64,000 bases of DNA from Devosia sp. RR2S18 (GCF_030177755.1 NZ_CP126539.1:1450001-1514000); one strand, 5' to 3'; shown: positions 46,273 to 57,891, counted from the first letter of the stretch. The notes: generated by a model not told the origin, from the letters alone. Numbers and translations: made by a program.

Positions 46273-48042
46273 ATGGCCGAACAGATGACGGGCGCGGAAA
46301 TGGTGATCCAGGCGCTGACCGATCAGGGGGTGGAACATATCTTCGGCTATCCCGGCGGCGCAGCCTTGCCGATCTACGACGCCATGTTCCAGCAGGAGTT
46401 CGTCAAGCACATCCTCGTGCGGCACGAGCAGGGCGCCACGCATATGGCTGAAGGCTATGCCCGTTCCACCGGCAAGCCCGGCGTCGTGCTGGTGACGTCC
46501 GGCCCGGGGGCCACCAATGCTGTGACAGGACTTACCGATGCGCTGATGGACTCCATCCCGCTGGTTTGTATCACGGCCCAGGTGCCCACGACGCTCATCG
46601 GCACGGACGCCTTCCAGGAATGCGATACGGTTGGTATCACCCGTTCCTGCACCAAGCACAACTACCTGGTGAAGCGGATCGAGGATCTGCCACGCATTCT
46701 GCACGAAGCCTTCTTGATTGCCACAACCGGGCGGCCTGGCCCCGTCGTCATCGACATCCCAAAGGATGTCCAGTTTGCTGTCGGCGCTTACTACAAGCCG
46801 GATGCCGACACGCTCCGGCACCAGAGCTATCGGCCGCAGGTCGACGGCGATCTCGACGCCATCACCATGGCGGTTGAGATGATGCATAAGGCCGAGCGTC
46901 CGATTTTCTATACGGGTGGTGGGGTTATCAATGCTGGCCTCGAGGCCTCCGACAATCTACGTGAGCTTGCTGAACTCACCGGCTTTCCCGTCACATCGAC
47001 GCTGATGGGCCTGGGCGCCTTTCCAGCATCCAATTCGCAGTGGATGGGCATGTTGGGCATGCACGGCACCTACGAAGCGAACATGGCGATGCATGACTGT
47101 GACCTGATGATCAACATCGGGGCGCGCTTCGATGACCGCATCACCGGCCGCATCGATGCCTTCTCGCCCAACAGCCGCAAGATCCATGTCGACATCGATC
47201 CGGGCTCAATTAACAAGATCATCCATGTCGACCTTCCGATCGTGGGTGACTGTGGCCGTGTGCTGGAAGAGATGATCCGCATCTGGCGGTCGCGCACCAA
47301 CCAGCCGCGCACCGAGGCGCTCGCGCCTTGGTGGGAGCAGATCAAGACGTGGCGCGCTGTCAACTCGCTCGGATTCAAGAACTCCGACACCACCATTAAG
47401 CCGCAGCACGCCATCCAGCGGCTTTACGAGGCCACCCGCAACCAGGGCAAGGATGTCTTCATCACCACTGAGGTTGGCCAGCACCAGATGTGGGCCGCAC
47501 AGCACTTCCACTTCGACAAGCCCAATCGCTGGATGACCTCGGGTGGCTTGGGCACCATGGGGTATGGACTTCCTGCTGCGGTCGGCGTGCAGGTCGCCCA
47601 TCCCGATGCATTGGTCATCGACATTGCAGGTGAAGCGTCCGTGCAGATGACGATGCAGGAGCTTTCGACCGCAGTGCAGTACCGCCTGCCGATAAAGATC
47701 TTCATCCTTAACAATGAGCGTATGGGCATGGTGCGCCAATGGCAGGATCTGCTGCATGGCTCCCGCTATGCGCACTCCTACTCGGAGTCGCTGCCGGATT
47801 TCGTCAAACTCGCCGAAGCGTATGGCGCCAAGGGCATCAAGTGCGACAACCCCGCCGAACTCGATGCCGCAATTGCTGAGATGCTCAACTATGATGGTCC
47901 GGTGCTCTTCGACGTACTGGTCGAGAAGGACGAGAACTGCCTGCCCATGATCCCGTCAGGCAAGCCGCACAACGAGATCATTCTGCCCGACACCGCCAAT
48001 ATCGGGTCCATCATCGATGAAAAGGGTAGGGCGCTGGTCTAG
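46273..48042 (+). CDS. ilvB: Acetolactate synthase large (catalytic) subunit
   Basis: ThDP- and FAD-dependent enzyme making acetolactate and acetohydroxybutyrate, the first common step of valine, leucine and isoleucine synthesis. The 589-residue protein has GYPGGAALPIYDAM near residue 25 with the catalytic Glu in RHEQGATHMAEGYAR, VTSGPGATNAVTG near 75, and the C-terminal ThDP domain with the variant GEASVQMTMQELST, usual in alphaproteobacteria, and NNERMGMVRQWQ. AAGGAAGGAA precedes the ATG. It is preceded by the attenuator and followed by ilvN. Confidence 0.96.
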   Translation: MAEQMTGAEMVIQALTDQGVEHIFGYPGGAALPIYDAMFQQEFVKHILVRHEQGATHMAEGYARSTGKPGVVLVTSGPGATNAVTGLTDALMDSIPLVCITAQVPTTLIGTDAFQECDTVGITRSCTKHNYLVKRIEDLPRILHEAFLIATTGRPGPVVIDIPKDVQFAVGAYYKPDADTLRHQSYRPQVDGDLDAITMAVEMMHKAERPIFYTGGGVINAGLEASDNLRELAELTGFPVTSTLMGLGAFPASNSQWMGMLGMHGTYEANMAMHDCDLMINIGARFDDRITGRIDAFSPNSRKIHVDIDPGSINKIIHVDLPIVGDCGRVLEEMIRIWRSRTNQPRTEALAPWWEQIKTWRAVNSLGFKNSDTTIKPQHAIQRLYEATRNQGKDVFITTEVGQHQMWAAQHFHFDKPNRWMTSGGLGTMGYGLPAAVGVQVAHPDALVIDIAGEASVQMTMQELSTAVQYRLPIKIFILNNERMGMVRQWQDLLHGSRYAHSYSESLPDFVKLAEAYGAKGIKCDNPAELDAAIAEMLNYDGPVLFDVLVEKDENCLPMIPSGKPHNEIILPDTANIGSIIDEKGRALV

Positions 48043-48063
48043 CGCTTGCGAGGGAGCACGAAC

Positions 48064-48618
48064 ATGAACGCACATCTGCAGCCCACCGGCTCGGCCTATT
48101 TCCTGACCCAGGAGACCGACCAGACCGAGCGCCACACTCTCTCTGTTCTGGTCGACAACGAGCCGGGCATCCTCGCCCGGGTCGTCGGTCTCTTTTCGGC
48201 CCGAGGCTATAACATCGAAAGCCTGACAGTCAGCGAGACCGAACACGGCCGGCGACTTAGTCGCATCACCGTCGTGGTGATCGCCACACCCAAAGTTCTT
48301 GTGCAGATCAAGTTGCAACTCGAACGGCTGGTGCCCGTGCACAAGGTGCATGATCTCACCGCCGAAGGACAGTCGCTGGAGCGCGAGCTGGCGCTGATCA
48401 AGGTTGCCGGGTCAGGTGATCACCGGGCCGAAACGCTTCGTCTTGCGGATGCTTTCCGGGCCCAGATCGTGGATGCCACCGTTGAGAGCTTTGTCTTCGA
48501 GGTTACCGGCAAGCCAGCCAAGATCGACAGCTTTATAGCGCTGATGCAACCGCTCGGCCTGGTCGAGGTCGTGCGGACCGGCTTGGCTGCCATCTCTCGT
48601 GGTCCGCAGAGTATGTAA
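48064..48618 (+). CDS. ilvN: Acetolactate synthase small (regulatory) subunit
   Basis: Regulatory subunit that activates the large subunit and confers valine inhibition. The 184-residue protein has an N-terminal ACT domain ([21 protein letters not shown] and [14 protein letters not shown], about residues 25-65) and a second C-terminal ACT-like domain ([20 protein letters not shown]). GAGGGAG lies upstream of the ATG, 21 bp after the ilvB stop. Confidence 0.95.
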   Translation: MNAHLQPTGSAYFLTQETDQTERHTLSVLVDNEPGILARVVGLFSARGYNIESLTVSETEHGRRLSRITVVVIATPKVLVQIKLQLERLVPVHKVHDLTAEGQSLERELALIKVAGSGDHRAETLRLADAFRAQIVDATVESFVFEVTGKPAKIDSFIALMQPLGLVEVVRTGLAAISRGPQSM

Positions 48619-48632
48619 CCAGAAAATGTGGT

Positions 48633-48671
48633 GATCGGCCCCATTCCAATGTTCCATTGGGCGGGCCGATC
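48633..48671 (+). terminator. Long hairpin after ilvN
   Basis: GATCGGCCC (48633-48641) pairs with GGGCCGATC (48663-48671), enclosing an inner hairpin CCAATG / CATTGG. There is no T-run, so it may be a weak terminator or a 3' stabilising element. It ends 43 bp before pdxJ. Confidence 0.45.
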
Positions 48672-48713
48672 TGTCTGGTGTATGGCTCTGCCGAGCTTCT
48701 TCGGGAATTTGCC

Positions 48714-49457
48714 ATGACACTCCTATCGGTCAATCTCAACGCCGTGGCGCAATTGCGGAACCGCCGTGACGTACCTTGGCCGAGCGTCACGGGGATTGCG
48801 CGCCTGGTGCTTGACGCGGGTGCGAGTGGCATAACGGTTCACCCGCGGCCGGACGAGCGGCACATACGCCGCACCGATGTATTTGAGATCTCCGAACTCA
48901 TGGCTGCTGAATACCCCCGAGCCGAGTTCAACATCGAGGGATATCCCAGTGAAGACTTCTTCACCTTGGTCGATGCAGTCCACGCCCACCAGATAACGCT
49001 GGTTCCTGATACGCCCGAGCAGGCGACCTCCGATCATGGCTGGGATTTCAGAGGACAAGGCAATTTTCTTGCTGACGCCGTCCGTCGGCTGAAGCAAACG
49101 GACCGGCGCGTTTCCCTGTTTTGCGACCCCGATGCCGGCGCTGCTGGCGCTGCAGCGGCGAAAGCGACGGGAGCCGATCGGGTCGAACTCTATACCGGCC
49201 CCTATGGCGGCTGCTTCGATGATCCCGAACGGGCCCAACGTGAACTGGCCTTGTTGGCGGAAACGGCGCAAGCTGCCGCGGCTATCGGACTGGGTGTGAA
49301 CGCCGGGCACGATCTTACCCTTGCCAATCTACCAGCGTTCCAAACGGCGGTTCCGGGCGTAGCGGAAGCGTCCATTGGACACGGCATCACCGCGGATGCG
49401 CTCCGCATGGGATTCCCCGAAGCCGTTCGGCAGTACCGGGCGATCTTGGAGGAGTAG
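48714..49457 (+). CDS. pdxJ: Pyridoxine 5'-phosphate synthase PdxJ
   Basis: Closes the pyridoxine ring from 1-deoxyxylulose phosphate and amino-acetone phosphate in vitamin B6 synthesis. The 247-residue TIM-barrel protein shows [16 protein letters not shown] at the start, [13 protein letters not shown] near 40 (phosphate and substrate binding), [10 protein letters not shown] near 73 and [14 protein letters not shown] near 198. It is 95 bp downstream of ilvN and may be read from it. Confidence 0.95.
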   Translation: MTLLSVNLNAVAQLRNRRDVPWPSVTGIARLVLDAGASGITVHPRPDERHIRRTDVFEISELMAAEYPRAEFNIEGYPSEDFFTLVDAVHAHQITLVPDTPEQATSDHGWDFRGQGNFLADAVRRLKQTDRRVSLFCDPDAGAAGAAAAKATGADRVELYTGPYGGCFDDPERAQRELALLAETAQAAAAIGLGVNAGHDLTLANLPAFQTAVPGVAEASIGHGITADALRMGFPEAVRQYRAILEE

Positions 49458-49479
49458 GGCGCCGAAAGTATCGGCGCCC
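49457..49479. terminator. Hairpin between pdxJ and the convergent secreted-protein gene
   Basis: An 8-bp stem GGGCGCCG / CGGCGCCC with a 7-nt loop sits at the pdxJ stop codon. No T-run follows on either strand, so termination is only a possibility. Confidence 0.4.
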
Positions 49480-49485
49480 GTTGTG

Positions 49486-49812
49486 TCAGTCGGTGAAGTC
49501 AAATTCGTCCAGTTCGCACACGTTGTTGTCTGGCGATATCACTTCTTCGCCGTCTTCAAAGACAGCTAGGAAGTCGTATTTGCAATAGCCGCTACCGTCA
49601 TCGATGTTGATCATGACGCTGTCGCCGGAGAGCAGGACATCTTCGCCTAAGATGTCCTCTTCCCACGAGTTTGTGCCCGTATTGGACGCATAGAACTCGT
49701 AGATGTCGTAAGACGATGTGTTGTTGATCTGGACGCGGCGCTCCAGGGCAGATGCAGCGGTGGTGCCCAGCATCAGCAGGGCAACCGCAAAGGTGGCTGG
49801 CAGGTGTTTCAT
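49486..49812 (-). CDS. Small secreted acidic protein of unknown function
   Basis: A 108-residue protein with a signal peptide (MKHLPATFAVALLMLGTTAASA) and an acidic mature part with two Cys (CKYDF and NVCELDEF) that could form a disulfide. NNTSSYDIYEFYASNTG and DDGSGYCKYDFLAVFEDG recur in a family of periplasmic proteins widespread in alphaproteobacteria, without known function. The ATG at 49812 has GGGGA upstream. Confidence 0.75.
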   Translation of the reverse strand: MKHLPATFAVALLMLGTTAASALERRVQINNTSSYDIYEFYASNTGTNSWEEDILGEDVLLSGDSVMINIDDGSGYCKYDFLAVFEDGEEVISPDNNVCELDEFDFTD

Positions 49813-50137
49813 TGAAGTCCCCAAACGAGCTGAAGCGCCCGTCCTTGTTCGGATATGCCGCGCTGGAATAGCTGGCAATTAATTCCCGCTGCTAAGGATA
49901 ATGCGGCTCTGGTGATTGTACGTTGCTGTTGAACACTCTGTAGCCGGCGGAACCTACAGCGCTACTAGAGATTGCCTCTCACTGGCGGATCCGCGCCAAG
50001 ACGCAAGCCTTTCAGGCACTTACATCGGTGTGCCCTAGGCCCAATAGTGTCGCCGGGAGACAGGAACGTGCCTCCTTGTGGACCTTATGCAGGCACATAT
50101 ATCGCCTCAGTTACGAATTGTTACCAGGAGGGCTTCG
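49813..50137. other. Divergent intergenic region, 325 bp
   Basis: No gene is seen. It carries the upstream regions of the small secreted protein (minus) and the FMN reductase (plus). A weak promoter-like pair TTGTGG / TATATC lies about 40 bp before the reductase start. No riboswitch or repeat is recognised. Confidence 0.5.
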
Positions 50138-50752
50138 ATGTCCAAACTCAAGATTGCCGTCATTATTTCGTCCACGCGCGACACTCGCTTCGGCGAAAAG
50201 CCAGCGCAGTGGATCGTCGACGTCGCTAAGCAGCGCGAGGAACTCGAAGTCGAGTTGGTTGATCTGCGCGACTTCGACCTGCCGTTTTTTAACGAACCAG
50301 CCTCCAACCTCTGGATGCCATCGAGCGACCCGCGCGCTGTCGCCTGGCAGAAGAAGATTGGTGAGTTCGACGGCTATATCTTCGTGGTCGCCGAGTACAA
50401 TCGCTCCATCACCGGCGCCCTCAAGAACGCTCTCGATCAGGCATATCTCGAGTGGAACAAGAAGCCCGCAGGGTTCGTCGGTTATGGCACCGTCGGCGCG
50501 GCACGTGCGATTGAGCACCTGCGTGGTATGATGATTGAGCTGCAGATGGTATCCACCCGTTCTGCCGTTCACATCGGCGGCGGCGATTTCTTCGCTGTCC
50601 ACCCCCTGGGCCAGCAGAACAAGCCGATGTCCGAGATCGAAGGGTCAATCGGCTCGTCGGCCAAGGACATGCTCGACCAGCTGATCTGGTGGGGCAATGC
50701 GACGAAGGCCCCACGAGAGGCAGAGGCTCAAAGCCAGCAGGCAGCCGAGTAA
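50138..50752 (+). CDS. NADPH-dependent FMN reductase family protein
   Basis: A 204-residue flavodoxin-like protein: KIAVIISSTRDTRFGEKPAQWI forms the FMN phosphate loop and FVVAEYNRSITGALKNALDQAYLEW is the conserved substrate/FMN region near residues 88-112. Relatives reduce FMN, quinones, chromate or azo dyes; the substrate here is undetermined. CAGGAGGG precedes the ATG at 50138. Confidence 0.9.
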   Translation: MSKLKIAVIISSTRDTRFGEKPAQWIVDVAKQREELEVELVDLRDFDLPFFNEPASNLWMPSSDPRAVAWQKKIGEFDGYIFVVAEYNRSITGALKNALDQAYLEWNKKPAGFVGYGTVGAARAIEHLRGMMIELQMVSTRSAVHIGGGDFFAVHPLGQQNKPMSEIEGSIGSSAKDMLDQLIWWGNATKAPREAEAQSQQAAE

Positions 50753-50896
50753 GTTACGAAGACCTCCAAAGCTTCGTCAGACAGGGGCCGCTCCCCGGAG
50801 CGGTCCCTGTCGCATTGGAGCGCCGGAAACGGTTGTGTATGGAGGAAGGCGGGTGTATAGCGGCGCCCGCCTTCGACCAAAGAGAGCGCAGGGTTT

Positions 50897-52828
50897 ATGA
50901 CGCAGACGAACACGACCGGCGCTTCAGCCGGTGTCGATGCGAGCGACCTCACCAGCCACTCCCATAATCCAAAAGACTTCCCACTACTGATCCTGGGGGC
51001 GCTCGGGGTGGTATATGGGGACATCGGGACCAGCCCGATCTATGCTTTCCGTGAGGCCATGCATGTTCGCCCGGGCGCAGCTTCCACCAACAGTGAAATT
51101 TTGGGCCTGCTGTCGCTGATCGTGTGGGCGCTGACGCTGACAGTCGCTGTCAAATACGTCTTCTTCGTTACCCGAGCCGACAATAATGGCGAGGGCGGTA
51201 CCCTCTCCTTAATGGCGCTGGCGCGCAAAACCTTCACCAATCCCCCAGTCTGGATTACCGCATTGGGCGTCGTTGGCGCAGCAATGTTCTTTGGTGACGC
51301 CATCATCACGCCGGCAATTTCAGTCCTATCGGCGGTAGAGGGGGTGCAATTGGTCGCCCCCGGCATGACGCGCTGGGTCGTGCCGATTACCCTGATCATT
51401 ATCCTTGGTGTGTTCTTTGTGCAGCGCTTCGGCACGGCCAAGGTGTCTATAGTCTTTGGCCCGGTTACCGCGGTGTGGTTTCTGACGCTCGGCTTTTCCG
51501 GCCTTGTGCACATTATCGACTATCCCGCTGTGCTTTGGGCCCTCAACCCCTATCTCGCCATCGAGTTTCTCGTAACGCACTTCAACATCGCTTTCGTGGT
51601 GATGGGGGCGATTTTCCTGGCTGTCACCGGCGCAGAGGCGCTCTACGTCGATCTGGGCCACTTTGGCCGCAAGCCCATTGTAGTGGCTTGGTTCGCCATG
51701 GTCTTTCCATGCCTACTGCTGAACTATTTCGGCCAGGGTGCCTATGTTCTCGAGGTGGGCGTGGAAAATGTGGGTAGCCCGTTCTTCGAGATGCAGCCCG
51801 AATGGGCATTGCTGCCGTTTGTTGGCCTAGCCACGCTCGCGACGATCATTGCTAGCCAGGCAGTCATCTCGGGTACCTATAGCCTGGCGCAGCAGGCGAT
51901 AGCGCTCAACATGCTACCTCGCCTTGTCGTCACCCACACATCGGAAACCCAAAGTGGGCAGATCTACATGCCCCAGATCAACTCGATGCTGCTCATCGGT
52001 GTCTTGGTGCTGGTGGTCTCGTTCGGTAGCTCCAGTGCTCTGTCCAGTGCATACGGGATTGCCGTGTCTGGCGTGATGATCGTGACGCTCGCACTGCTGG
52101 TCGTTGTTATGTGGCGCAACTGGAAATGGCATCCGCTGGTGGTTCTAGCTTTCGGCATTGTATTCGCCGTTATCGACGGGGGCTTCTTTGCAGCCAATGC
52201 GGCAAAGCTTTTCCAGGGCGGCTGGGTGCCCGCTGTCGTAGCGCTTGGCGTCGCAACGATCATGTGGAGCTGGATGGCCGGACGTCGCCGGCTAGCTGAA
52301 AAGACCCGCCGCGACGAAGTGCCGTTGCAGTTCTTGGTGGACAACCTCTCCAAGAAGAAGCCAACCCTGGTGCCTGGTACGGCCATTTTCCTGACCAGTG
52401 ATGTGGAGGGCGCACCCACGGCGCTACTGCATAGCCTCAAGCACTACAAGGTGCTGCATGAGCAGAACGTCATTCTGACGGTCCGCACGTCTGCCTCGCC
52501 ACGCGTGCCTGACGACGAGAAGGTCACCATTGAGGCTTACAACGAATTGTTCAGCCGAGTGGTCGTGACCTTTGGCTTCATGGAGAGCCCAAACATCCCC
52601 AAAGCGCTGGCACTGGGCCGCAAGCTCGGGTGGAAGTTCGACATCATGTCCACCTCGTTCTTCCTGTCGCGCCGGTCCCTGAAGACGGGGCCAAAGTCGC
52701 CCAACTTATTGCGCTATTGGCAGGATCGGCTGTTCGCGCGCTTGGCACGAAATGCTAGTGACGCGACTGAGTATTTCCACATCCCCACAGGGCGCGTGGT
52801 GGAAATTGGAACGCAAGTGATCCTCTAG
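50897..52828 (+). CDS. kup: Low-affinity potassium transporter Kup
   Basis: Inner-membrane K+ uptake protein. The 643-residue length is usual; about twelve transmembrane segments occupy residues 25-440 and a soluble C-terminal domain follows. Family motifs are LGALGVVYGDIGTSPIYAFREA near residue 33, VFFGDAIITPAISVLSAVEG-like sequence near 140, and HFNIAFVVMGAIFLAVTGAEALY near 215. Confidence 0.95.
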   Translation: MTQTNTTGASAGVDASDLTSHSHNPKDFPLLILGALGVVYGDIGTSPIYAFREAMHVRPGAASTNSEILGLLSLIVWALTLTVAVKYVFFVTRADNNGEGGTLSLMALARKTFTNPPVWITALGVVGAAMFFGDAIITPAISVLSAVEGVQLVAPGMTRWVVPITLIIILGVFFVQRFGTAKVSIVFGPVTAVWFLTLGFSGLVHIIDYPAVLWALNPYLAIEFLVTHFNIAFVVMGAIFLAVTGAEALYVDLGHFGRKPIVVAWFAMVFPCLLLNYFGQGAYVLEVGVENVGSPFFEMQPEWALLPFVGLATLATIIASQAVISGTYSLAQQAIALNMLPRLVVTHTSETQSGQIYMPQINSMLLIGVLVLVVSFGSSSALSSAYGIAVSGVMIVTLALLVVVMWRNWKWHPLVVLAFGIVFAVIDGGFFAANAAKLFQGGWVPAVVALGVATIMWSWMAGRRRLAEKTRRDEVPLQFLVDNLSKKKPTLVPGTAIFLTSDVEGAPTALLHSLKHYKVLHEQNVILTVRTSASPRVPDDEKVTIEAYNELFSRVVVTFGFMESPNIPKALALGRKLGWKFDIMSTSFFLSRRSLKTGPKSPNLLRYWQDRLFARLARNASDATEYFHIPTGRVVEIGTQVIL

Positions 52829-52843
52829 GCGGATCGGCCAGCA

Positions 52844-53257
52844 CTATTCGGGAATGTCGGGGCACACATAAGGGGCAGTTGCCGTGACGAACCGCTGCTC
52901 CTGAATTTCGCTGCCCAGCTGAAGATTAAGCACCATCTCAGTGTCAGAAATGCTGGCGATCTCAGCATTGATGGTCATGCCATCCTCTTCCCAACTGATC
53001 GCGCCCTCGGAGACTTGTTGCCACTTCGATAGCCGATAGGTCTCCCAGCAGCTGTCGCTAACCAGAGTGCCGTCTTCGAGAAAGATCTGCATGGTGCCCG
53101 GAAGCGAGTCGCTGGCTTCGGCGCGCACCCAAACTTTGTTGAGGAGCGGATTGGCCGAGGCGTCGCCGCTCTCCTCCTGGGCGAGGGACGGAGCAACAGC
53201 GCATGTTCCCACGCCCCAGACGCTCATCAGGGCGATCACTGCAGCTTTGGTATCCAT
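52844..53257 (-). CDS. Secreted protein of unknown function
   Basis: A 137-residue protein with a signal peptide (about 1-26, cleavage after SLA/AQ) and a small beta-rich body: LNKVWVRAEASDSLPGTMQIFLEDGTLVSDSCWETYRL, with two Cys (SCWE and YVCPD). The pattern is loosely like META- or lipocalin-type periplasmic domains; no confident assignment. AGGAGA is upstream of the ATG at 53257. Confidence 0.7.
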   Translation of the reverse strand: MDTKAAVIALMSVWGVGTCAVAPSLAQEESGDASANPLLNKVWVRAEASDSLPGTMQIFLEDGTLVSDSCWETYRLSKWQQVSEGAISWEEDGMTINAEIASISDTEMVLNLQLGSEIQEQRFVTATAPYVCPDIPE

Positions 53258-53351
53258 GCTCTTCTCCTGCGCCGATCTGATCTGGTGCGCCCAGATCAGT
53301 TCGGCAAGACTGATCGGCCAATCACGGCGAATTTAGGTTGTCGGCGGCACC

Positions 53352-54482
53352 TTACTTGCTGGCGAAGCTGCGCTGCCTCAGAGCCCGGTCTCGCTCGCGC
53401 ACCCGTTTGGTGGGATTGGGCCAGAGTTCGTAATCGTCCGCGCCAAGCTCGTGCCGGGCGTGCACGGCCCAATTAGGATCATCCAAGGCGCCGCGGGCCA
53501 GTTCGATGAAATCCGCCTCGCCATTGGCGATGATCTCCTCGGCACGACCGGCATCCCCGAGCAGACCGACAGCCATGGTGGGAATGTCGGCACCGTCGCG
53601 CACCGCCTTGGCAAAAGGGACCTGGTAGCCGGCAACAGTGTTGAACGTCGCCCCTTCGAAACCGCCGCTCGAGCAGTCGATGGCGTCGGCGCCCAGCTTC
53701 TTCAACTCCTGGGCAAGGACGACGCTGTCCTCCACCTGCCAACCTTCGGGATGATTGTCGCTCACCGAAATCCGGACCAGAAGCGGCTTCTCAGCGGGCC
53801 ACACGGCGCGAACAGCTTCGGTAACTTCAAGGACCAGGCGCATCCGGTTCTCGCGGCTGCCGCCATACTCATCGGTGCGCTTGTTAGCCAAGGGCGAGAG
53901 GAACTGATTAAGGAGATAGCCGTGGGCCGCATGGACTTCGACGGTGTCGAAGCCCGCCTGCTCGGCGCGCTTGGCGGCGGCAACAAAGGAATCGATGATG
54001 TTGCGGATGCCCGCGGCGTCCAGCGCCGTCGGCTTGGTGAAGTCCTTGCCTTCCGCATGGATTTCCGCACTGGGTGCCACCGGCGTCCAGTGTTCGAAGC
54101 CGACGCGCGGCTTTTCCTCTTCTGTTTCCGTGAAGCCGTTGCGCCACGGCACGGGGGTGGAGGCCTTGCGTCCGGCATGCGCCAGCTGGATTCCGGCGGC
54201 GGCGCCTTGGCTGTGGATGAAGTCGACTATGCGGGCGAGAGGAGCGATCTGCTCATCCTTCCAGAGGCCTAGATCAGCGTAGGAGATGCGACCTTCTGGC
54301 GTCACGCCCGTAGCTTCGAGAATGATCAGACCGAAACCGCCGATGGCGAAGCGGCCCAGATGCACGAAGTGCCAGTCGTTGGCGAAGCCATCCACGGCTG
54401 AGTATTGGCACATGGGGGCGATGACGGTGCGGTTGCGCAGCGCAAGGCCACGCAGACTGGTCGACGAGAAAAGCTGTGACAT
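53352..54482 (-). CDS. NADH:flavin oxidoreductase (old yellow enzyme, YqjM/NamA type)
   Basis: A 376-residue FMN enzyme that reduces activated C=C bonds. YqjM-type features are the N-terminal APMCQYSAVDGFANDWHFVHLGRFA (with the family Cys near residue 26), IQLAHAGRKAST near 98, and VHAAHGYLLNQFLSPLANKRTDEYGG near 175. The start MSQLFSS at 54482 is the family N-terminus; ATGs further upstream are not needed. It is divergent from a TetR regulator with a palindromic operator between them, suggesting response to an electrophile. Confidence 0.92.
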   Translation of the reverse strand: MSQLFSSTSLRGLALRNRTVIAPMCQYSAVDGFANDWHFVHLGRFAIGGFGLIILEATGVTPEGRISYADLGLWKDEQIAPLARIVDFIHSQGAAAGIQLAHAGRKASTPVPWRNGFTETEEEKPRVGFEHWTPVAPSAEIHAEGKDFTKPTALDAAGIRNIIDSFVAAAKRAEQAGFDTVEVHAAHGYLLNQFLSPLANKRTDEYGGSRENRMRLVLEVTEAVRAVWPAEKPLLVRISVSDNHPEGWQVEDSVVLAQELKKLGADAIDCSSGGFEGATFNTVAGYQVPFAKAVRDGADIPTMAVGLLGDAGRAEEIIANGEADFIELARGALDDPNWAVHARHELGADDYELWPNPTKRVRERDRALRQRSFASK

Positions 54483-54616
54483 GAAGAACTCGGATGGTGT
54501 TTGCCGGGGAGGGCTCTCCCGATACTTGCACCGGCATAGCTCCATCGGCAAGTACCGATGGAGGAACAATCTGTTGCAGAATGGTGGTGCCGCGCAACAA
54601 AGCTCTTGCGCAGAAC

Positions 54617-54632
54617 CGTACCGTACGGTACG
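54617..54632. promoter_or_regulatory. Probable TetR operator
   Basis: CGTACCGTACGGTACG is a perfect 16-bp palindrome in the 201-bp region between the old-yellow-enzyme gene and the tetR gene, where a self-regulating TetR repressor of the divergent gene would bind. Confidence 0.7.
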
Positions 54633-54683
54633 CAATCTGACGAATTCACAGTATTCGGTTCGCTTCAGCAAGAGGACTGCGCC

Positions 54684-56379
<1,696 letters not shown>

Positions 56380-56386
56380 GTTTGGC

Positions 56387-56412
56387 AACGGGGGCTTCGG
56401 CCCCCGTTTTCG
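56387..56412 (+). terminator. Rho-independent terminator after ilvC
   Basis: Stem AACGGGGGC / GCCCCCGTT closed by a stable TTCG tetraloop and followed by TT. Confidence 0.9.
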
Positions 56413-56499
56413 TATTCTGCGGTGGCACATCGGTGCCCCTTAGTGCTAGCGGAGTGTGAGCATTTGGAACCGCACTAAGCGTTTTAGGGGGACACTATT

Positions 56500-56991
56500 G
56501 TGAGCGTCGAGAGCGATATCGAACTGGTCAAGCGGCAGGAACTCGAACTGGCTCTGGGTGCATTCGACGAGGATGTCGCTTTTGCGCTCGGCGCCTCGGT
56601 CCGGGAGCGCGCGCTGGCCGAGGGGCTGGGCCTGGTGGTCGACGTCCGCAGTTGGGATCGTCAGATGTTCTTTGCCGCCACGGCCGGCACCAGTGCCGAC
56701 AATGCCGAGTGGGTGCGCCGCAAGATCAACACAGTTCGCCGCTTCCAGAGAGCAAGTTACCGCATGGTGCTGGAGCGGGGAGAAGTTCCTTTTCCGCCGC
56801 AATCGGGGGCCGATCCCGCCGAGTTCGTGATCGCTGGCGGTGGCTTTCCGATCCGGGTGAAGGGCGCCGGGATCATCGGCTGCCTGACCATTTCGGGTTT
56901 GCCGGGGCGCAAGGATCATGCCGTCGCCGTTGACGCCTTCTGCGACCATCTGCAAGTTGATCGGGCCGATTACACGCTGCCGACGGGGTGA
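56500..56991 (+). CDS. UPF0303 / haem-degrading-domain family protein
   Basis: A 163-residue protein of the UPF0303 family (Haem_degrading domain): AFDEDVAFALGASVRERALAEGLG near residues 22-45, FFAATAGTSADNAEWVRRKINTV and GGGFPIRVKGAGIIGCLTISGLPGRKDH near 110-135. The family is structurally known but its role is unclear; the haem link rests on distant relatives. The GTG start at 56500 is preceded by AGGGGGA. phzF follows after 6 bp. Confidence 0.88.
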   Translation: MSVESDIELVKRQELELALGAFDEDVAFALGASVRERALAEGLGLVVDVRSWDRQMFFAATAGTSADNAEWVRRKINTVRRFQRASYRMVLERGEVPFPPQSGADPAEFVIAGGGFPIRVKGAGIIGCLTISGLPGRKDHAVAVDAFCDHLQVDRADYTLPTG

Positions 56992-56997
56992 GCCTGA

Positions 56998-57891
56998 ATG
57001 AAGCTCGATTATCTGCTGCTCGATGTTTTCACGCGTGAGCCGCTCAAGGGTAACCCGCTCGCTGTAGTCTGCAAGGCGGACGGGCTGCTCGACGACGAGA
57101 TGCAGGCTATCGCCAAGGAGTTCAATCTCAGCGAGACGGTGTTCCTGCAAAAGGCGCAGGGTGCCCGCAACACTGCCGCCGCGCGCATCTTCACGCCCGC
57201 TGTCGAGTTGCCCTTTGCCGGCCATCCCACGATTGGCGCCGCGGTTGTCCTGGGCTTGCAGAGCAAGGCGACCGCGGTCCGCCTTGAGGAGAAGATCGGC
57301 CTCGTCACCGCCCTTTTCGAGAAGGCGGATAAACGAAGCGGGGAGGCGCGTTTCACCCTGCCGCAGATGCCGGGCAAGCTTGCTGCGCTTGAGGATCACA
57401 AAGCCATCGCTTTGGCCCTCGGCATCGAGATGGACGAAATCGGCTGCGGCGCTTACCGCCCGGCGGTCTATTCGGCTGGCGTGGAGTTTCATCTTGTGCC
57501 GGTCCGCGATGCCGGTGTCCTGGCGCGGCTGGCACCAAACATGGGTATCTGGCGCAACGCTTTCCCCCATGGGCGAGGCGGGGTCTACATCTTCACCGAG
57601 ACGCCACGCGAACCGAACAACGATTTCGCCGCCCGCATGTTCTCCTCAGACATGGGACTAGGGGAGGATCCCGGCACGGGCGCTGCCGCAGCGGCGTTGA
57701 TCGGCCTTCTGGCTGAGCACGTGCCCTATGCCAGCGGGCAATCTGACCTCGCCATCCGGCAAGGACACGAGATGGGCCGGCCGTGCCGCATCACCGTGCA
57801 GTTGCGCAAGGAAGACGAGGTGCTCACCCATGCCGCTATCGGTGGGCACGCCATCATCGTTGGAGAAGGGGTGCTGGATCTTTCGCGATAG
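56998..57891 (+). CDS. PhzF family isomerase-like protein
   Basis: A 297-residue protein of the PhzF superfamily (diaminopimelate-epimerase fold): DYLLLDVFTREPLKGNPLAVV at the start, FNLSETVFL with the catalytic Glu near residue 45, ARIFTPAVELPFAGHPTIGAA near 62, and MGLGEDPGTGAAAAALIGLLA near 218. The reaction is unknown; only some members take part in phenazine synthesis and no phenazine genes are near. It is probably co-transcribed with the UPF0303 gene. Confidence 0.9.
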   Translation: MKLDYLLLDVFTREPLKGNPLAVVCKADGLLDDEMQAIAKEFNLSETVFLQKAQGARNTAAARIFTPAVELPFAGHPTIGAAVVLGLQSKATAVRLEEKIGLVTALFEKADKRSGEARFTLPQMPGKLAALEDHKAIALALGIEMDEIGCGAYRPAVYSAGVEFHLVPVRDAGVLARLAPNMGIWRNAFPHGRGGVYIFTETPREPNNDFAARMFSSDMGLGEDPGTGAAAAALIGLLAEHVPYASGQSDLAIRQGHEMGRPCRITVQLRKEDEVLTHAAIGGHAIIVGEGVLDLSR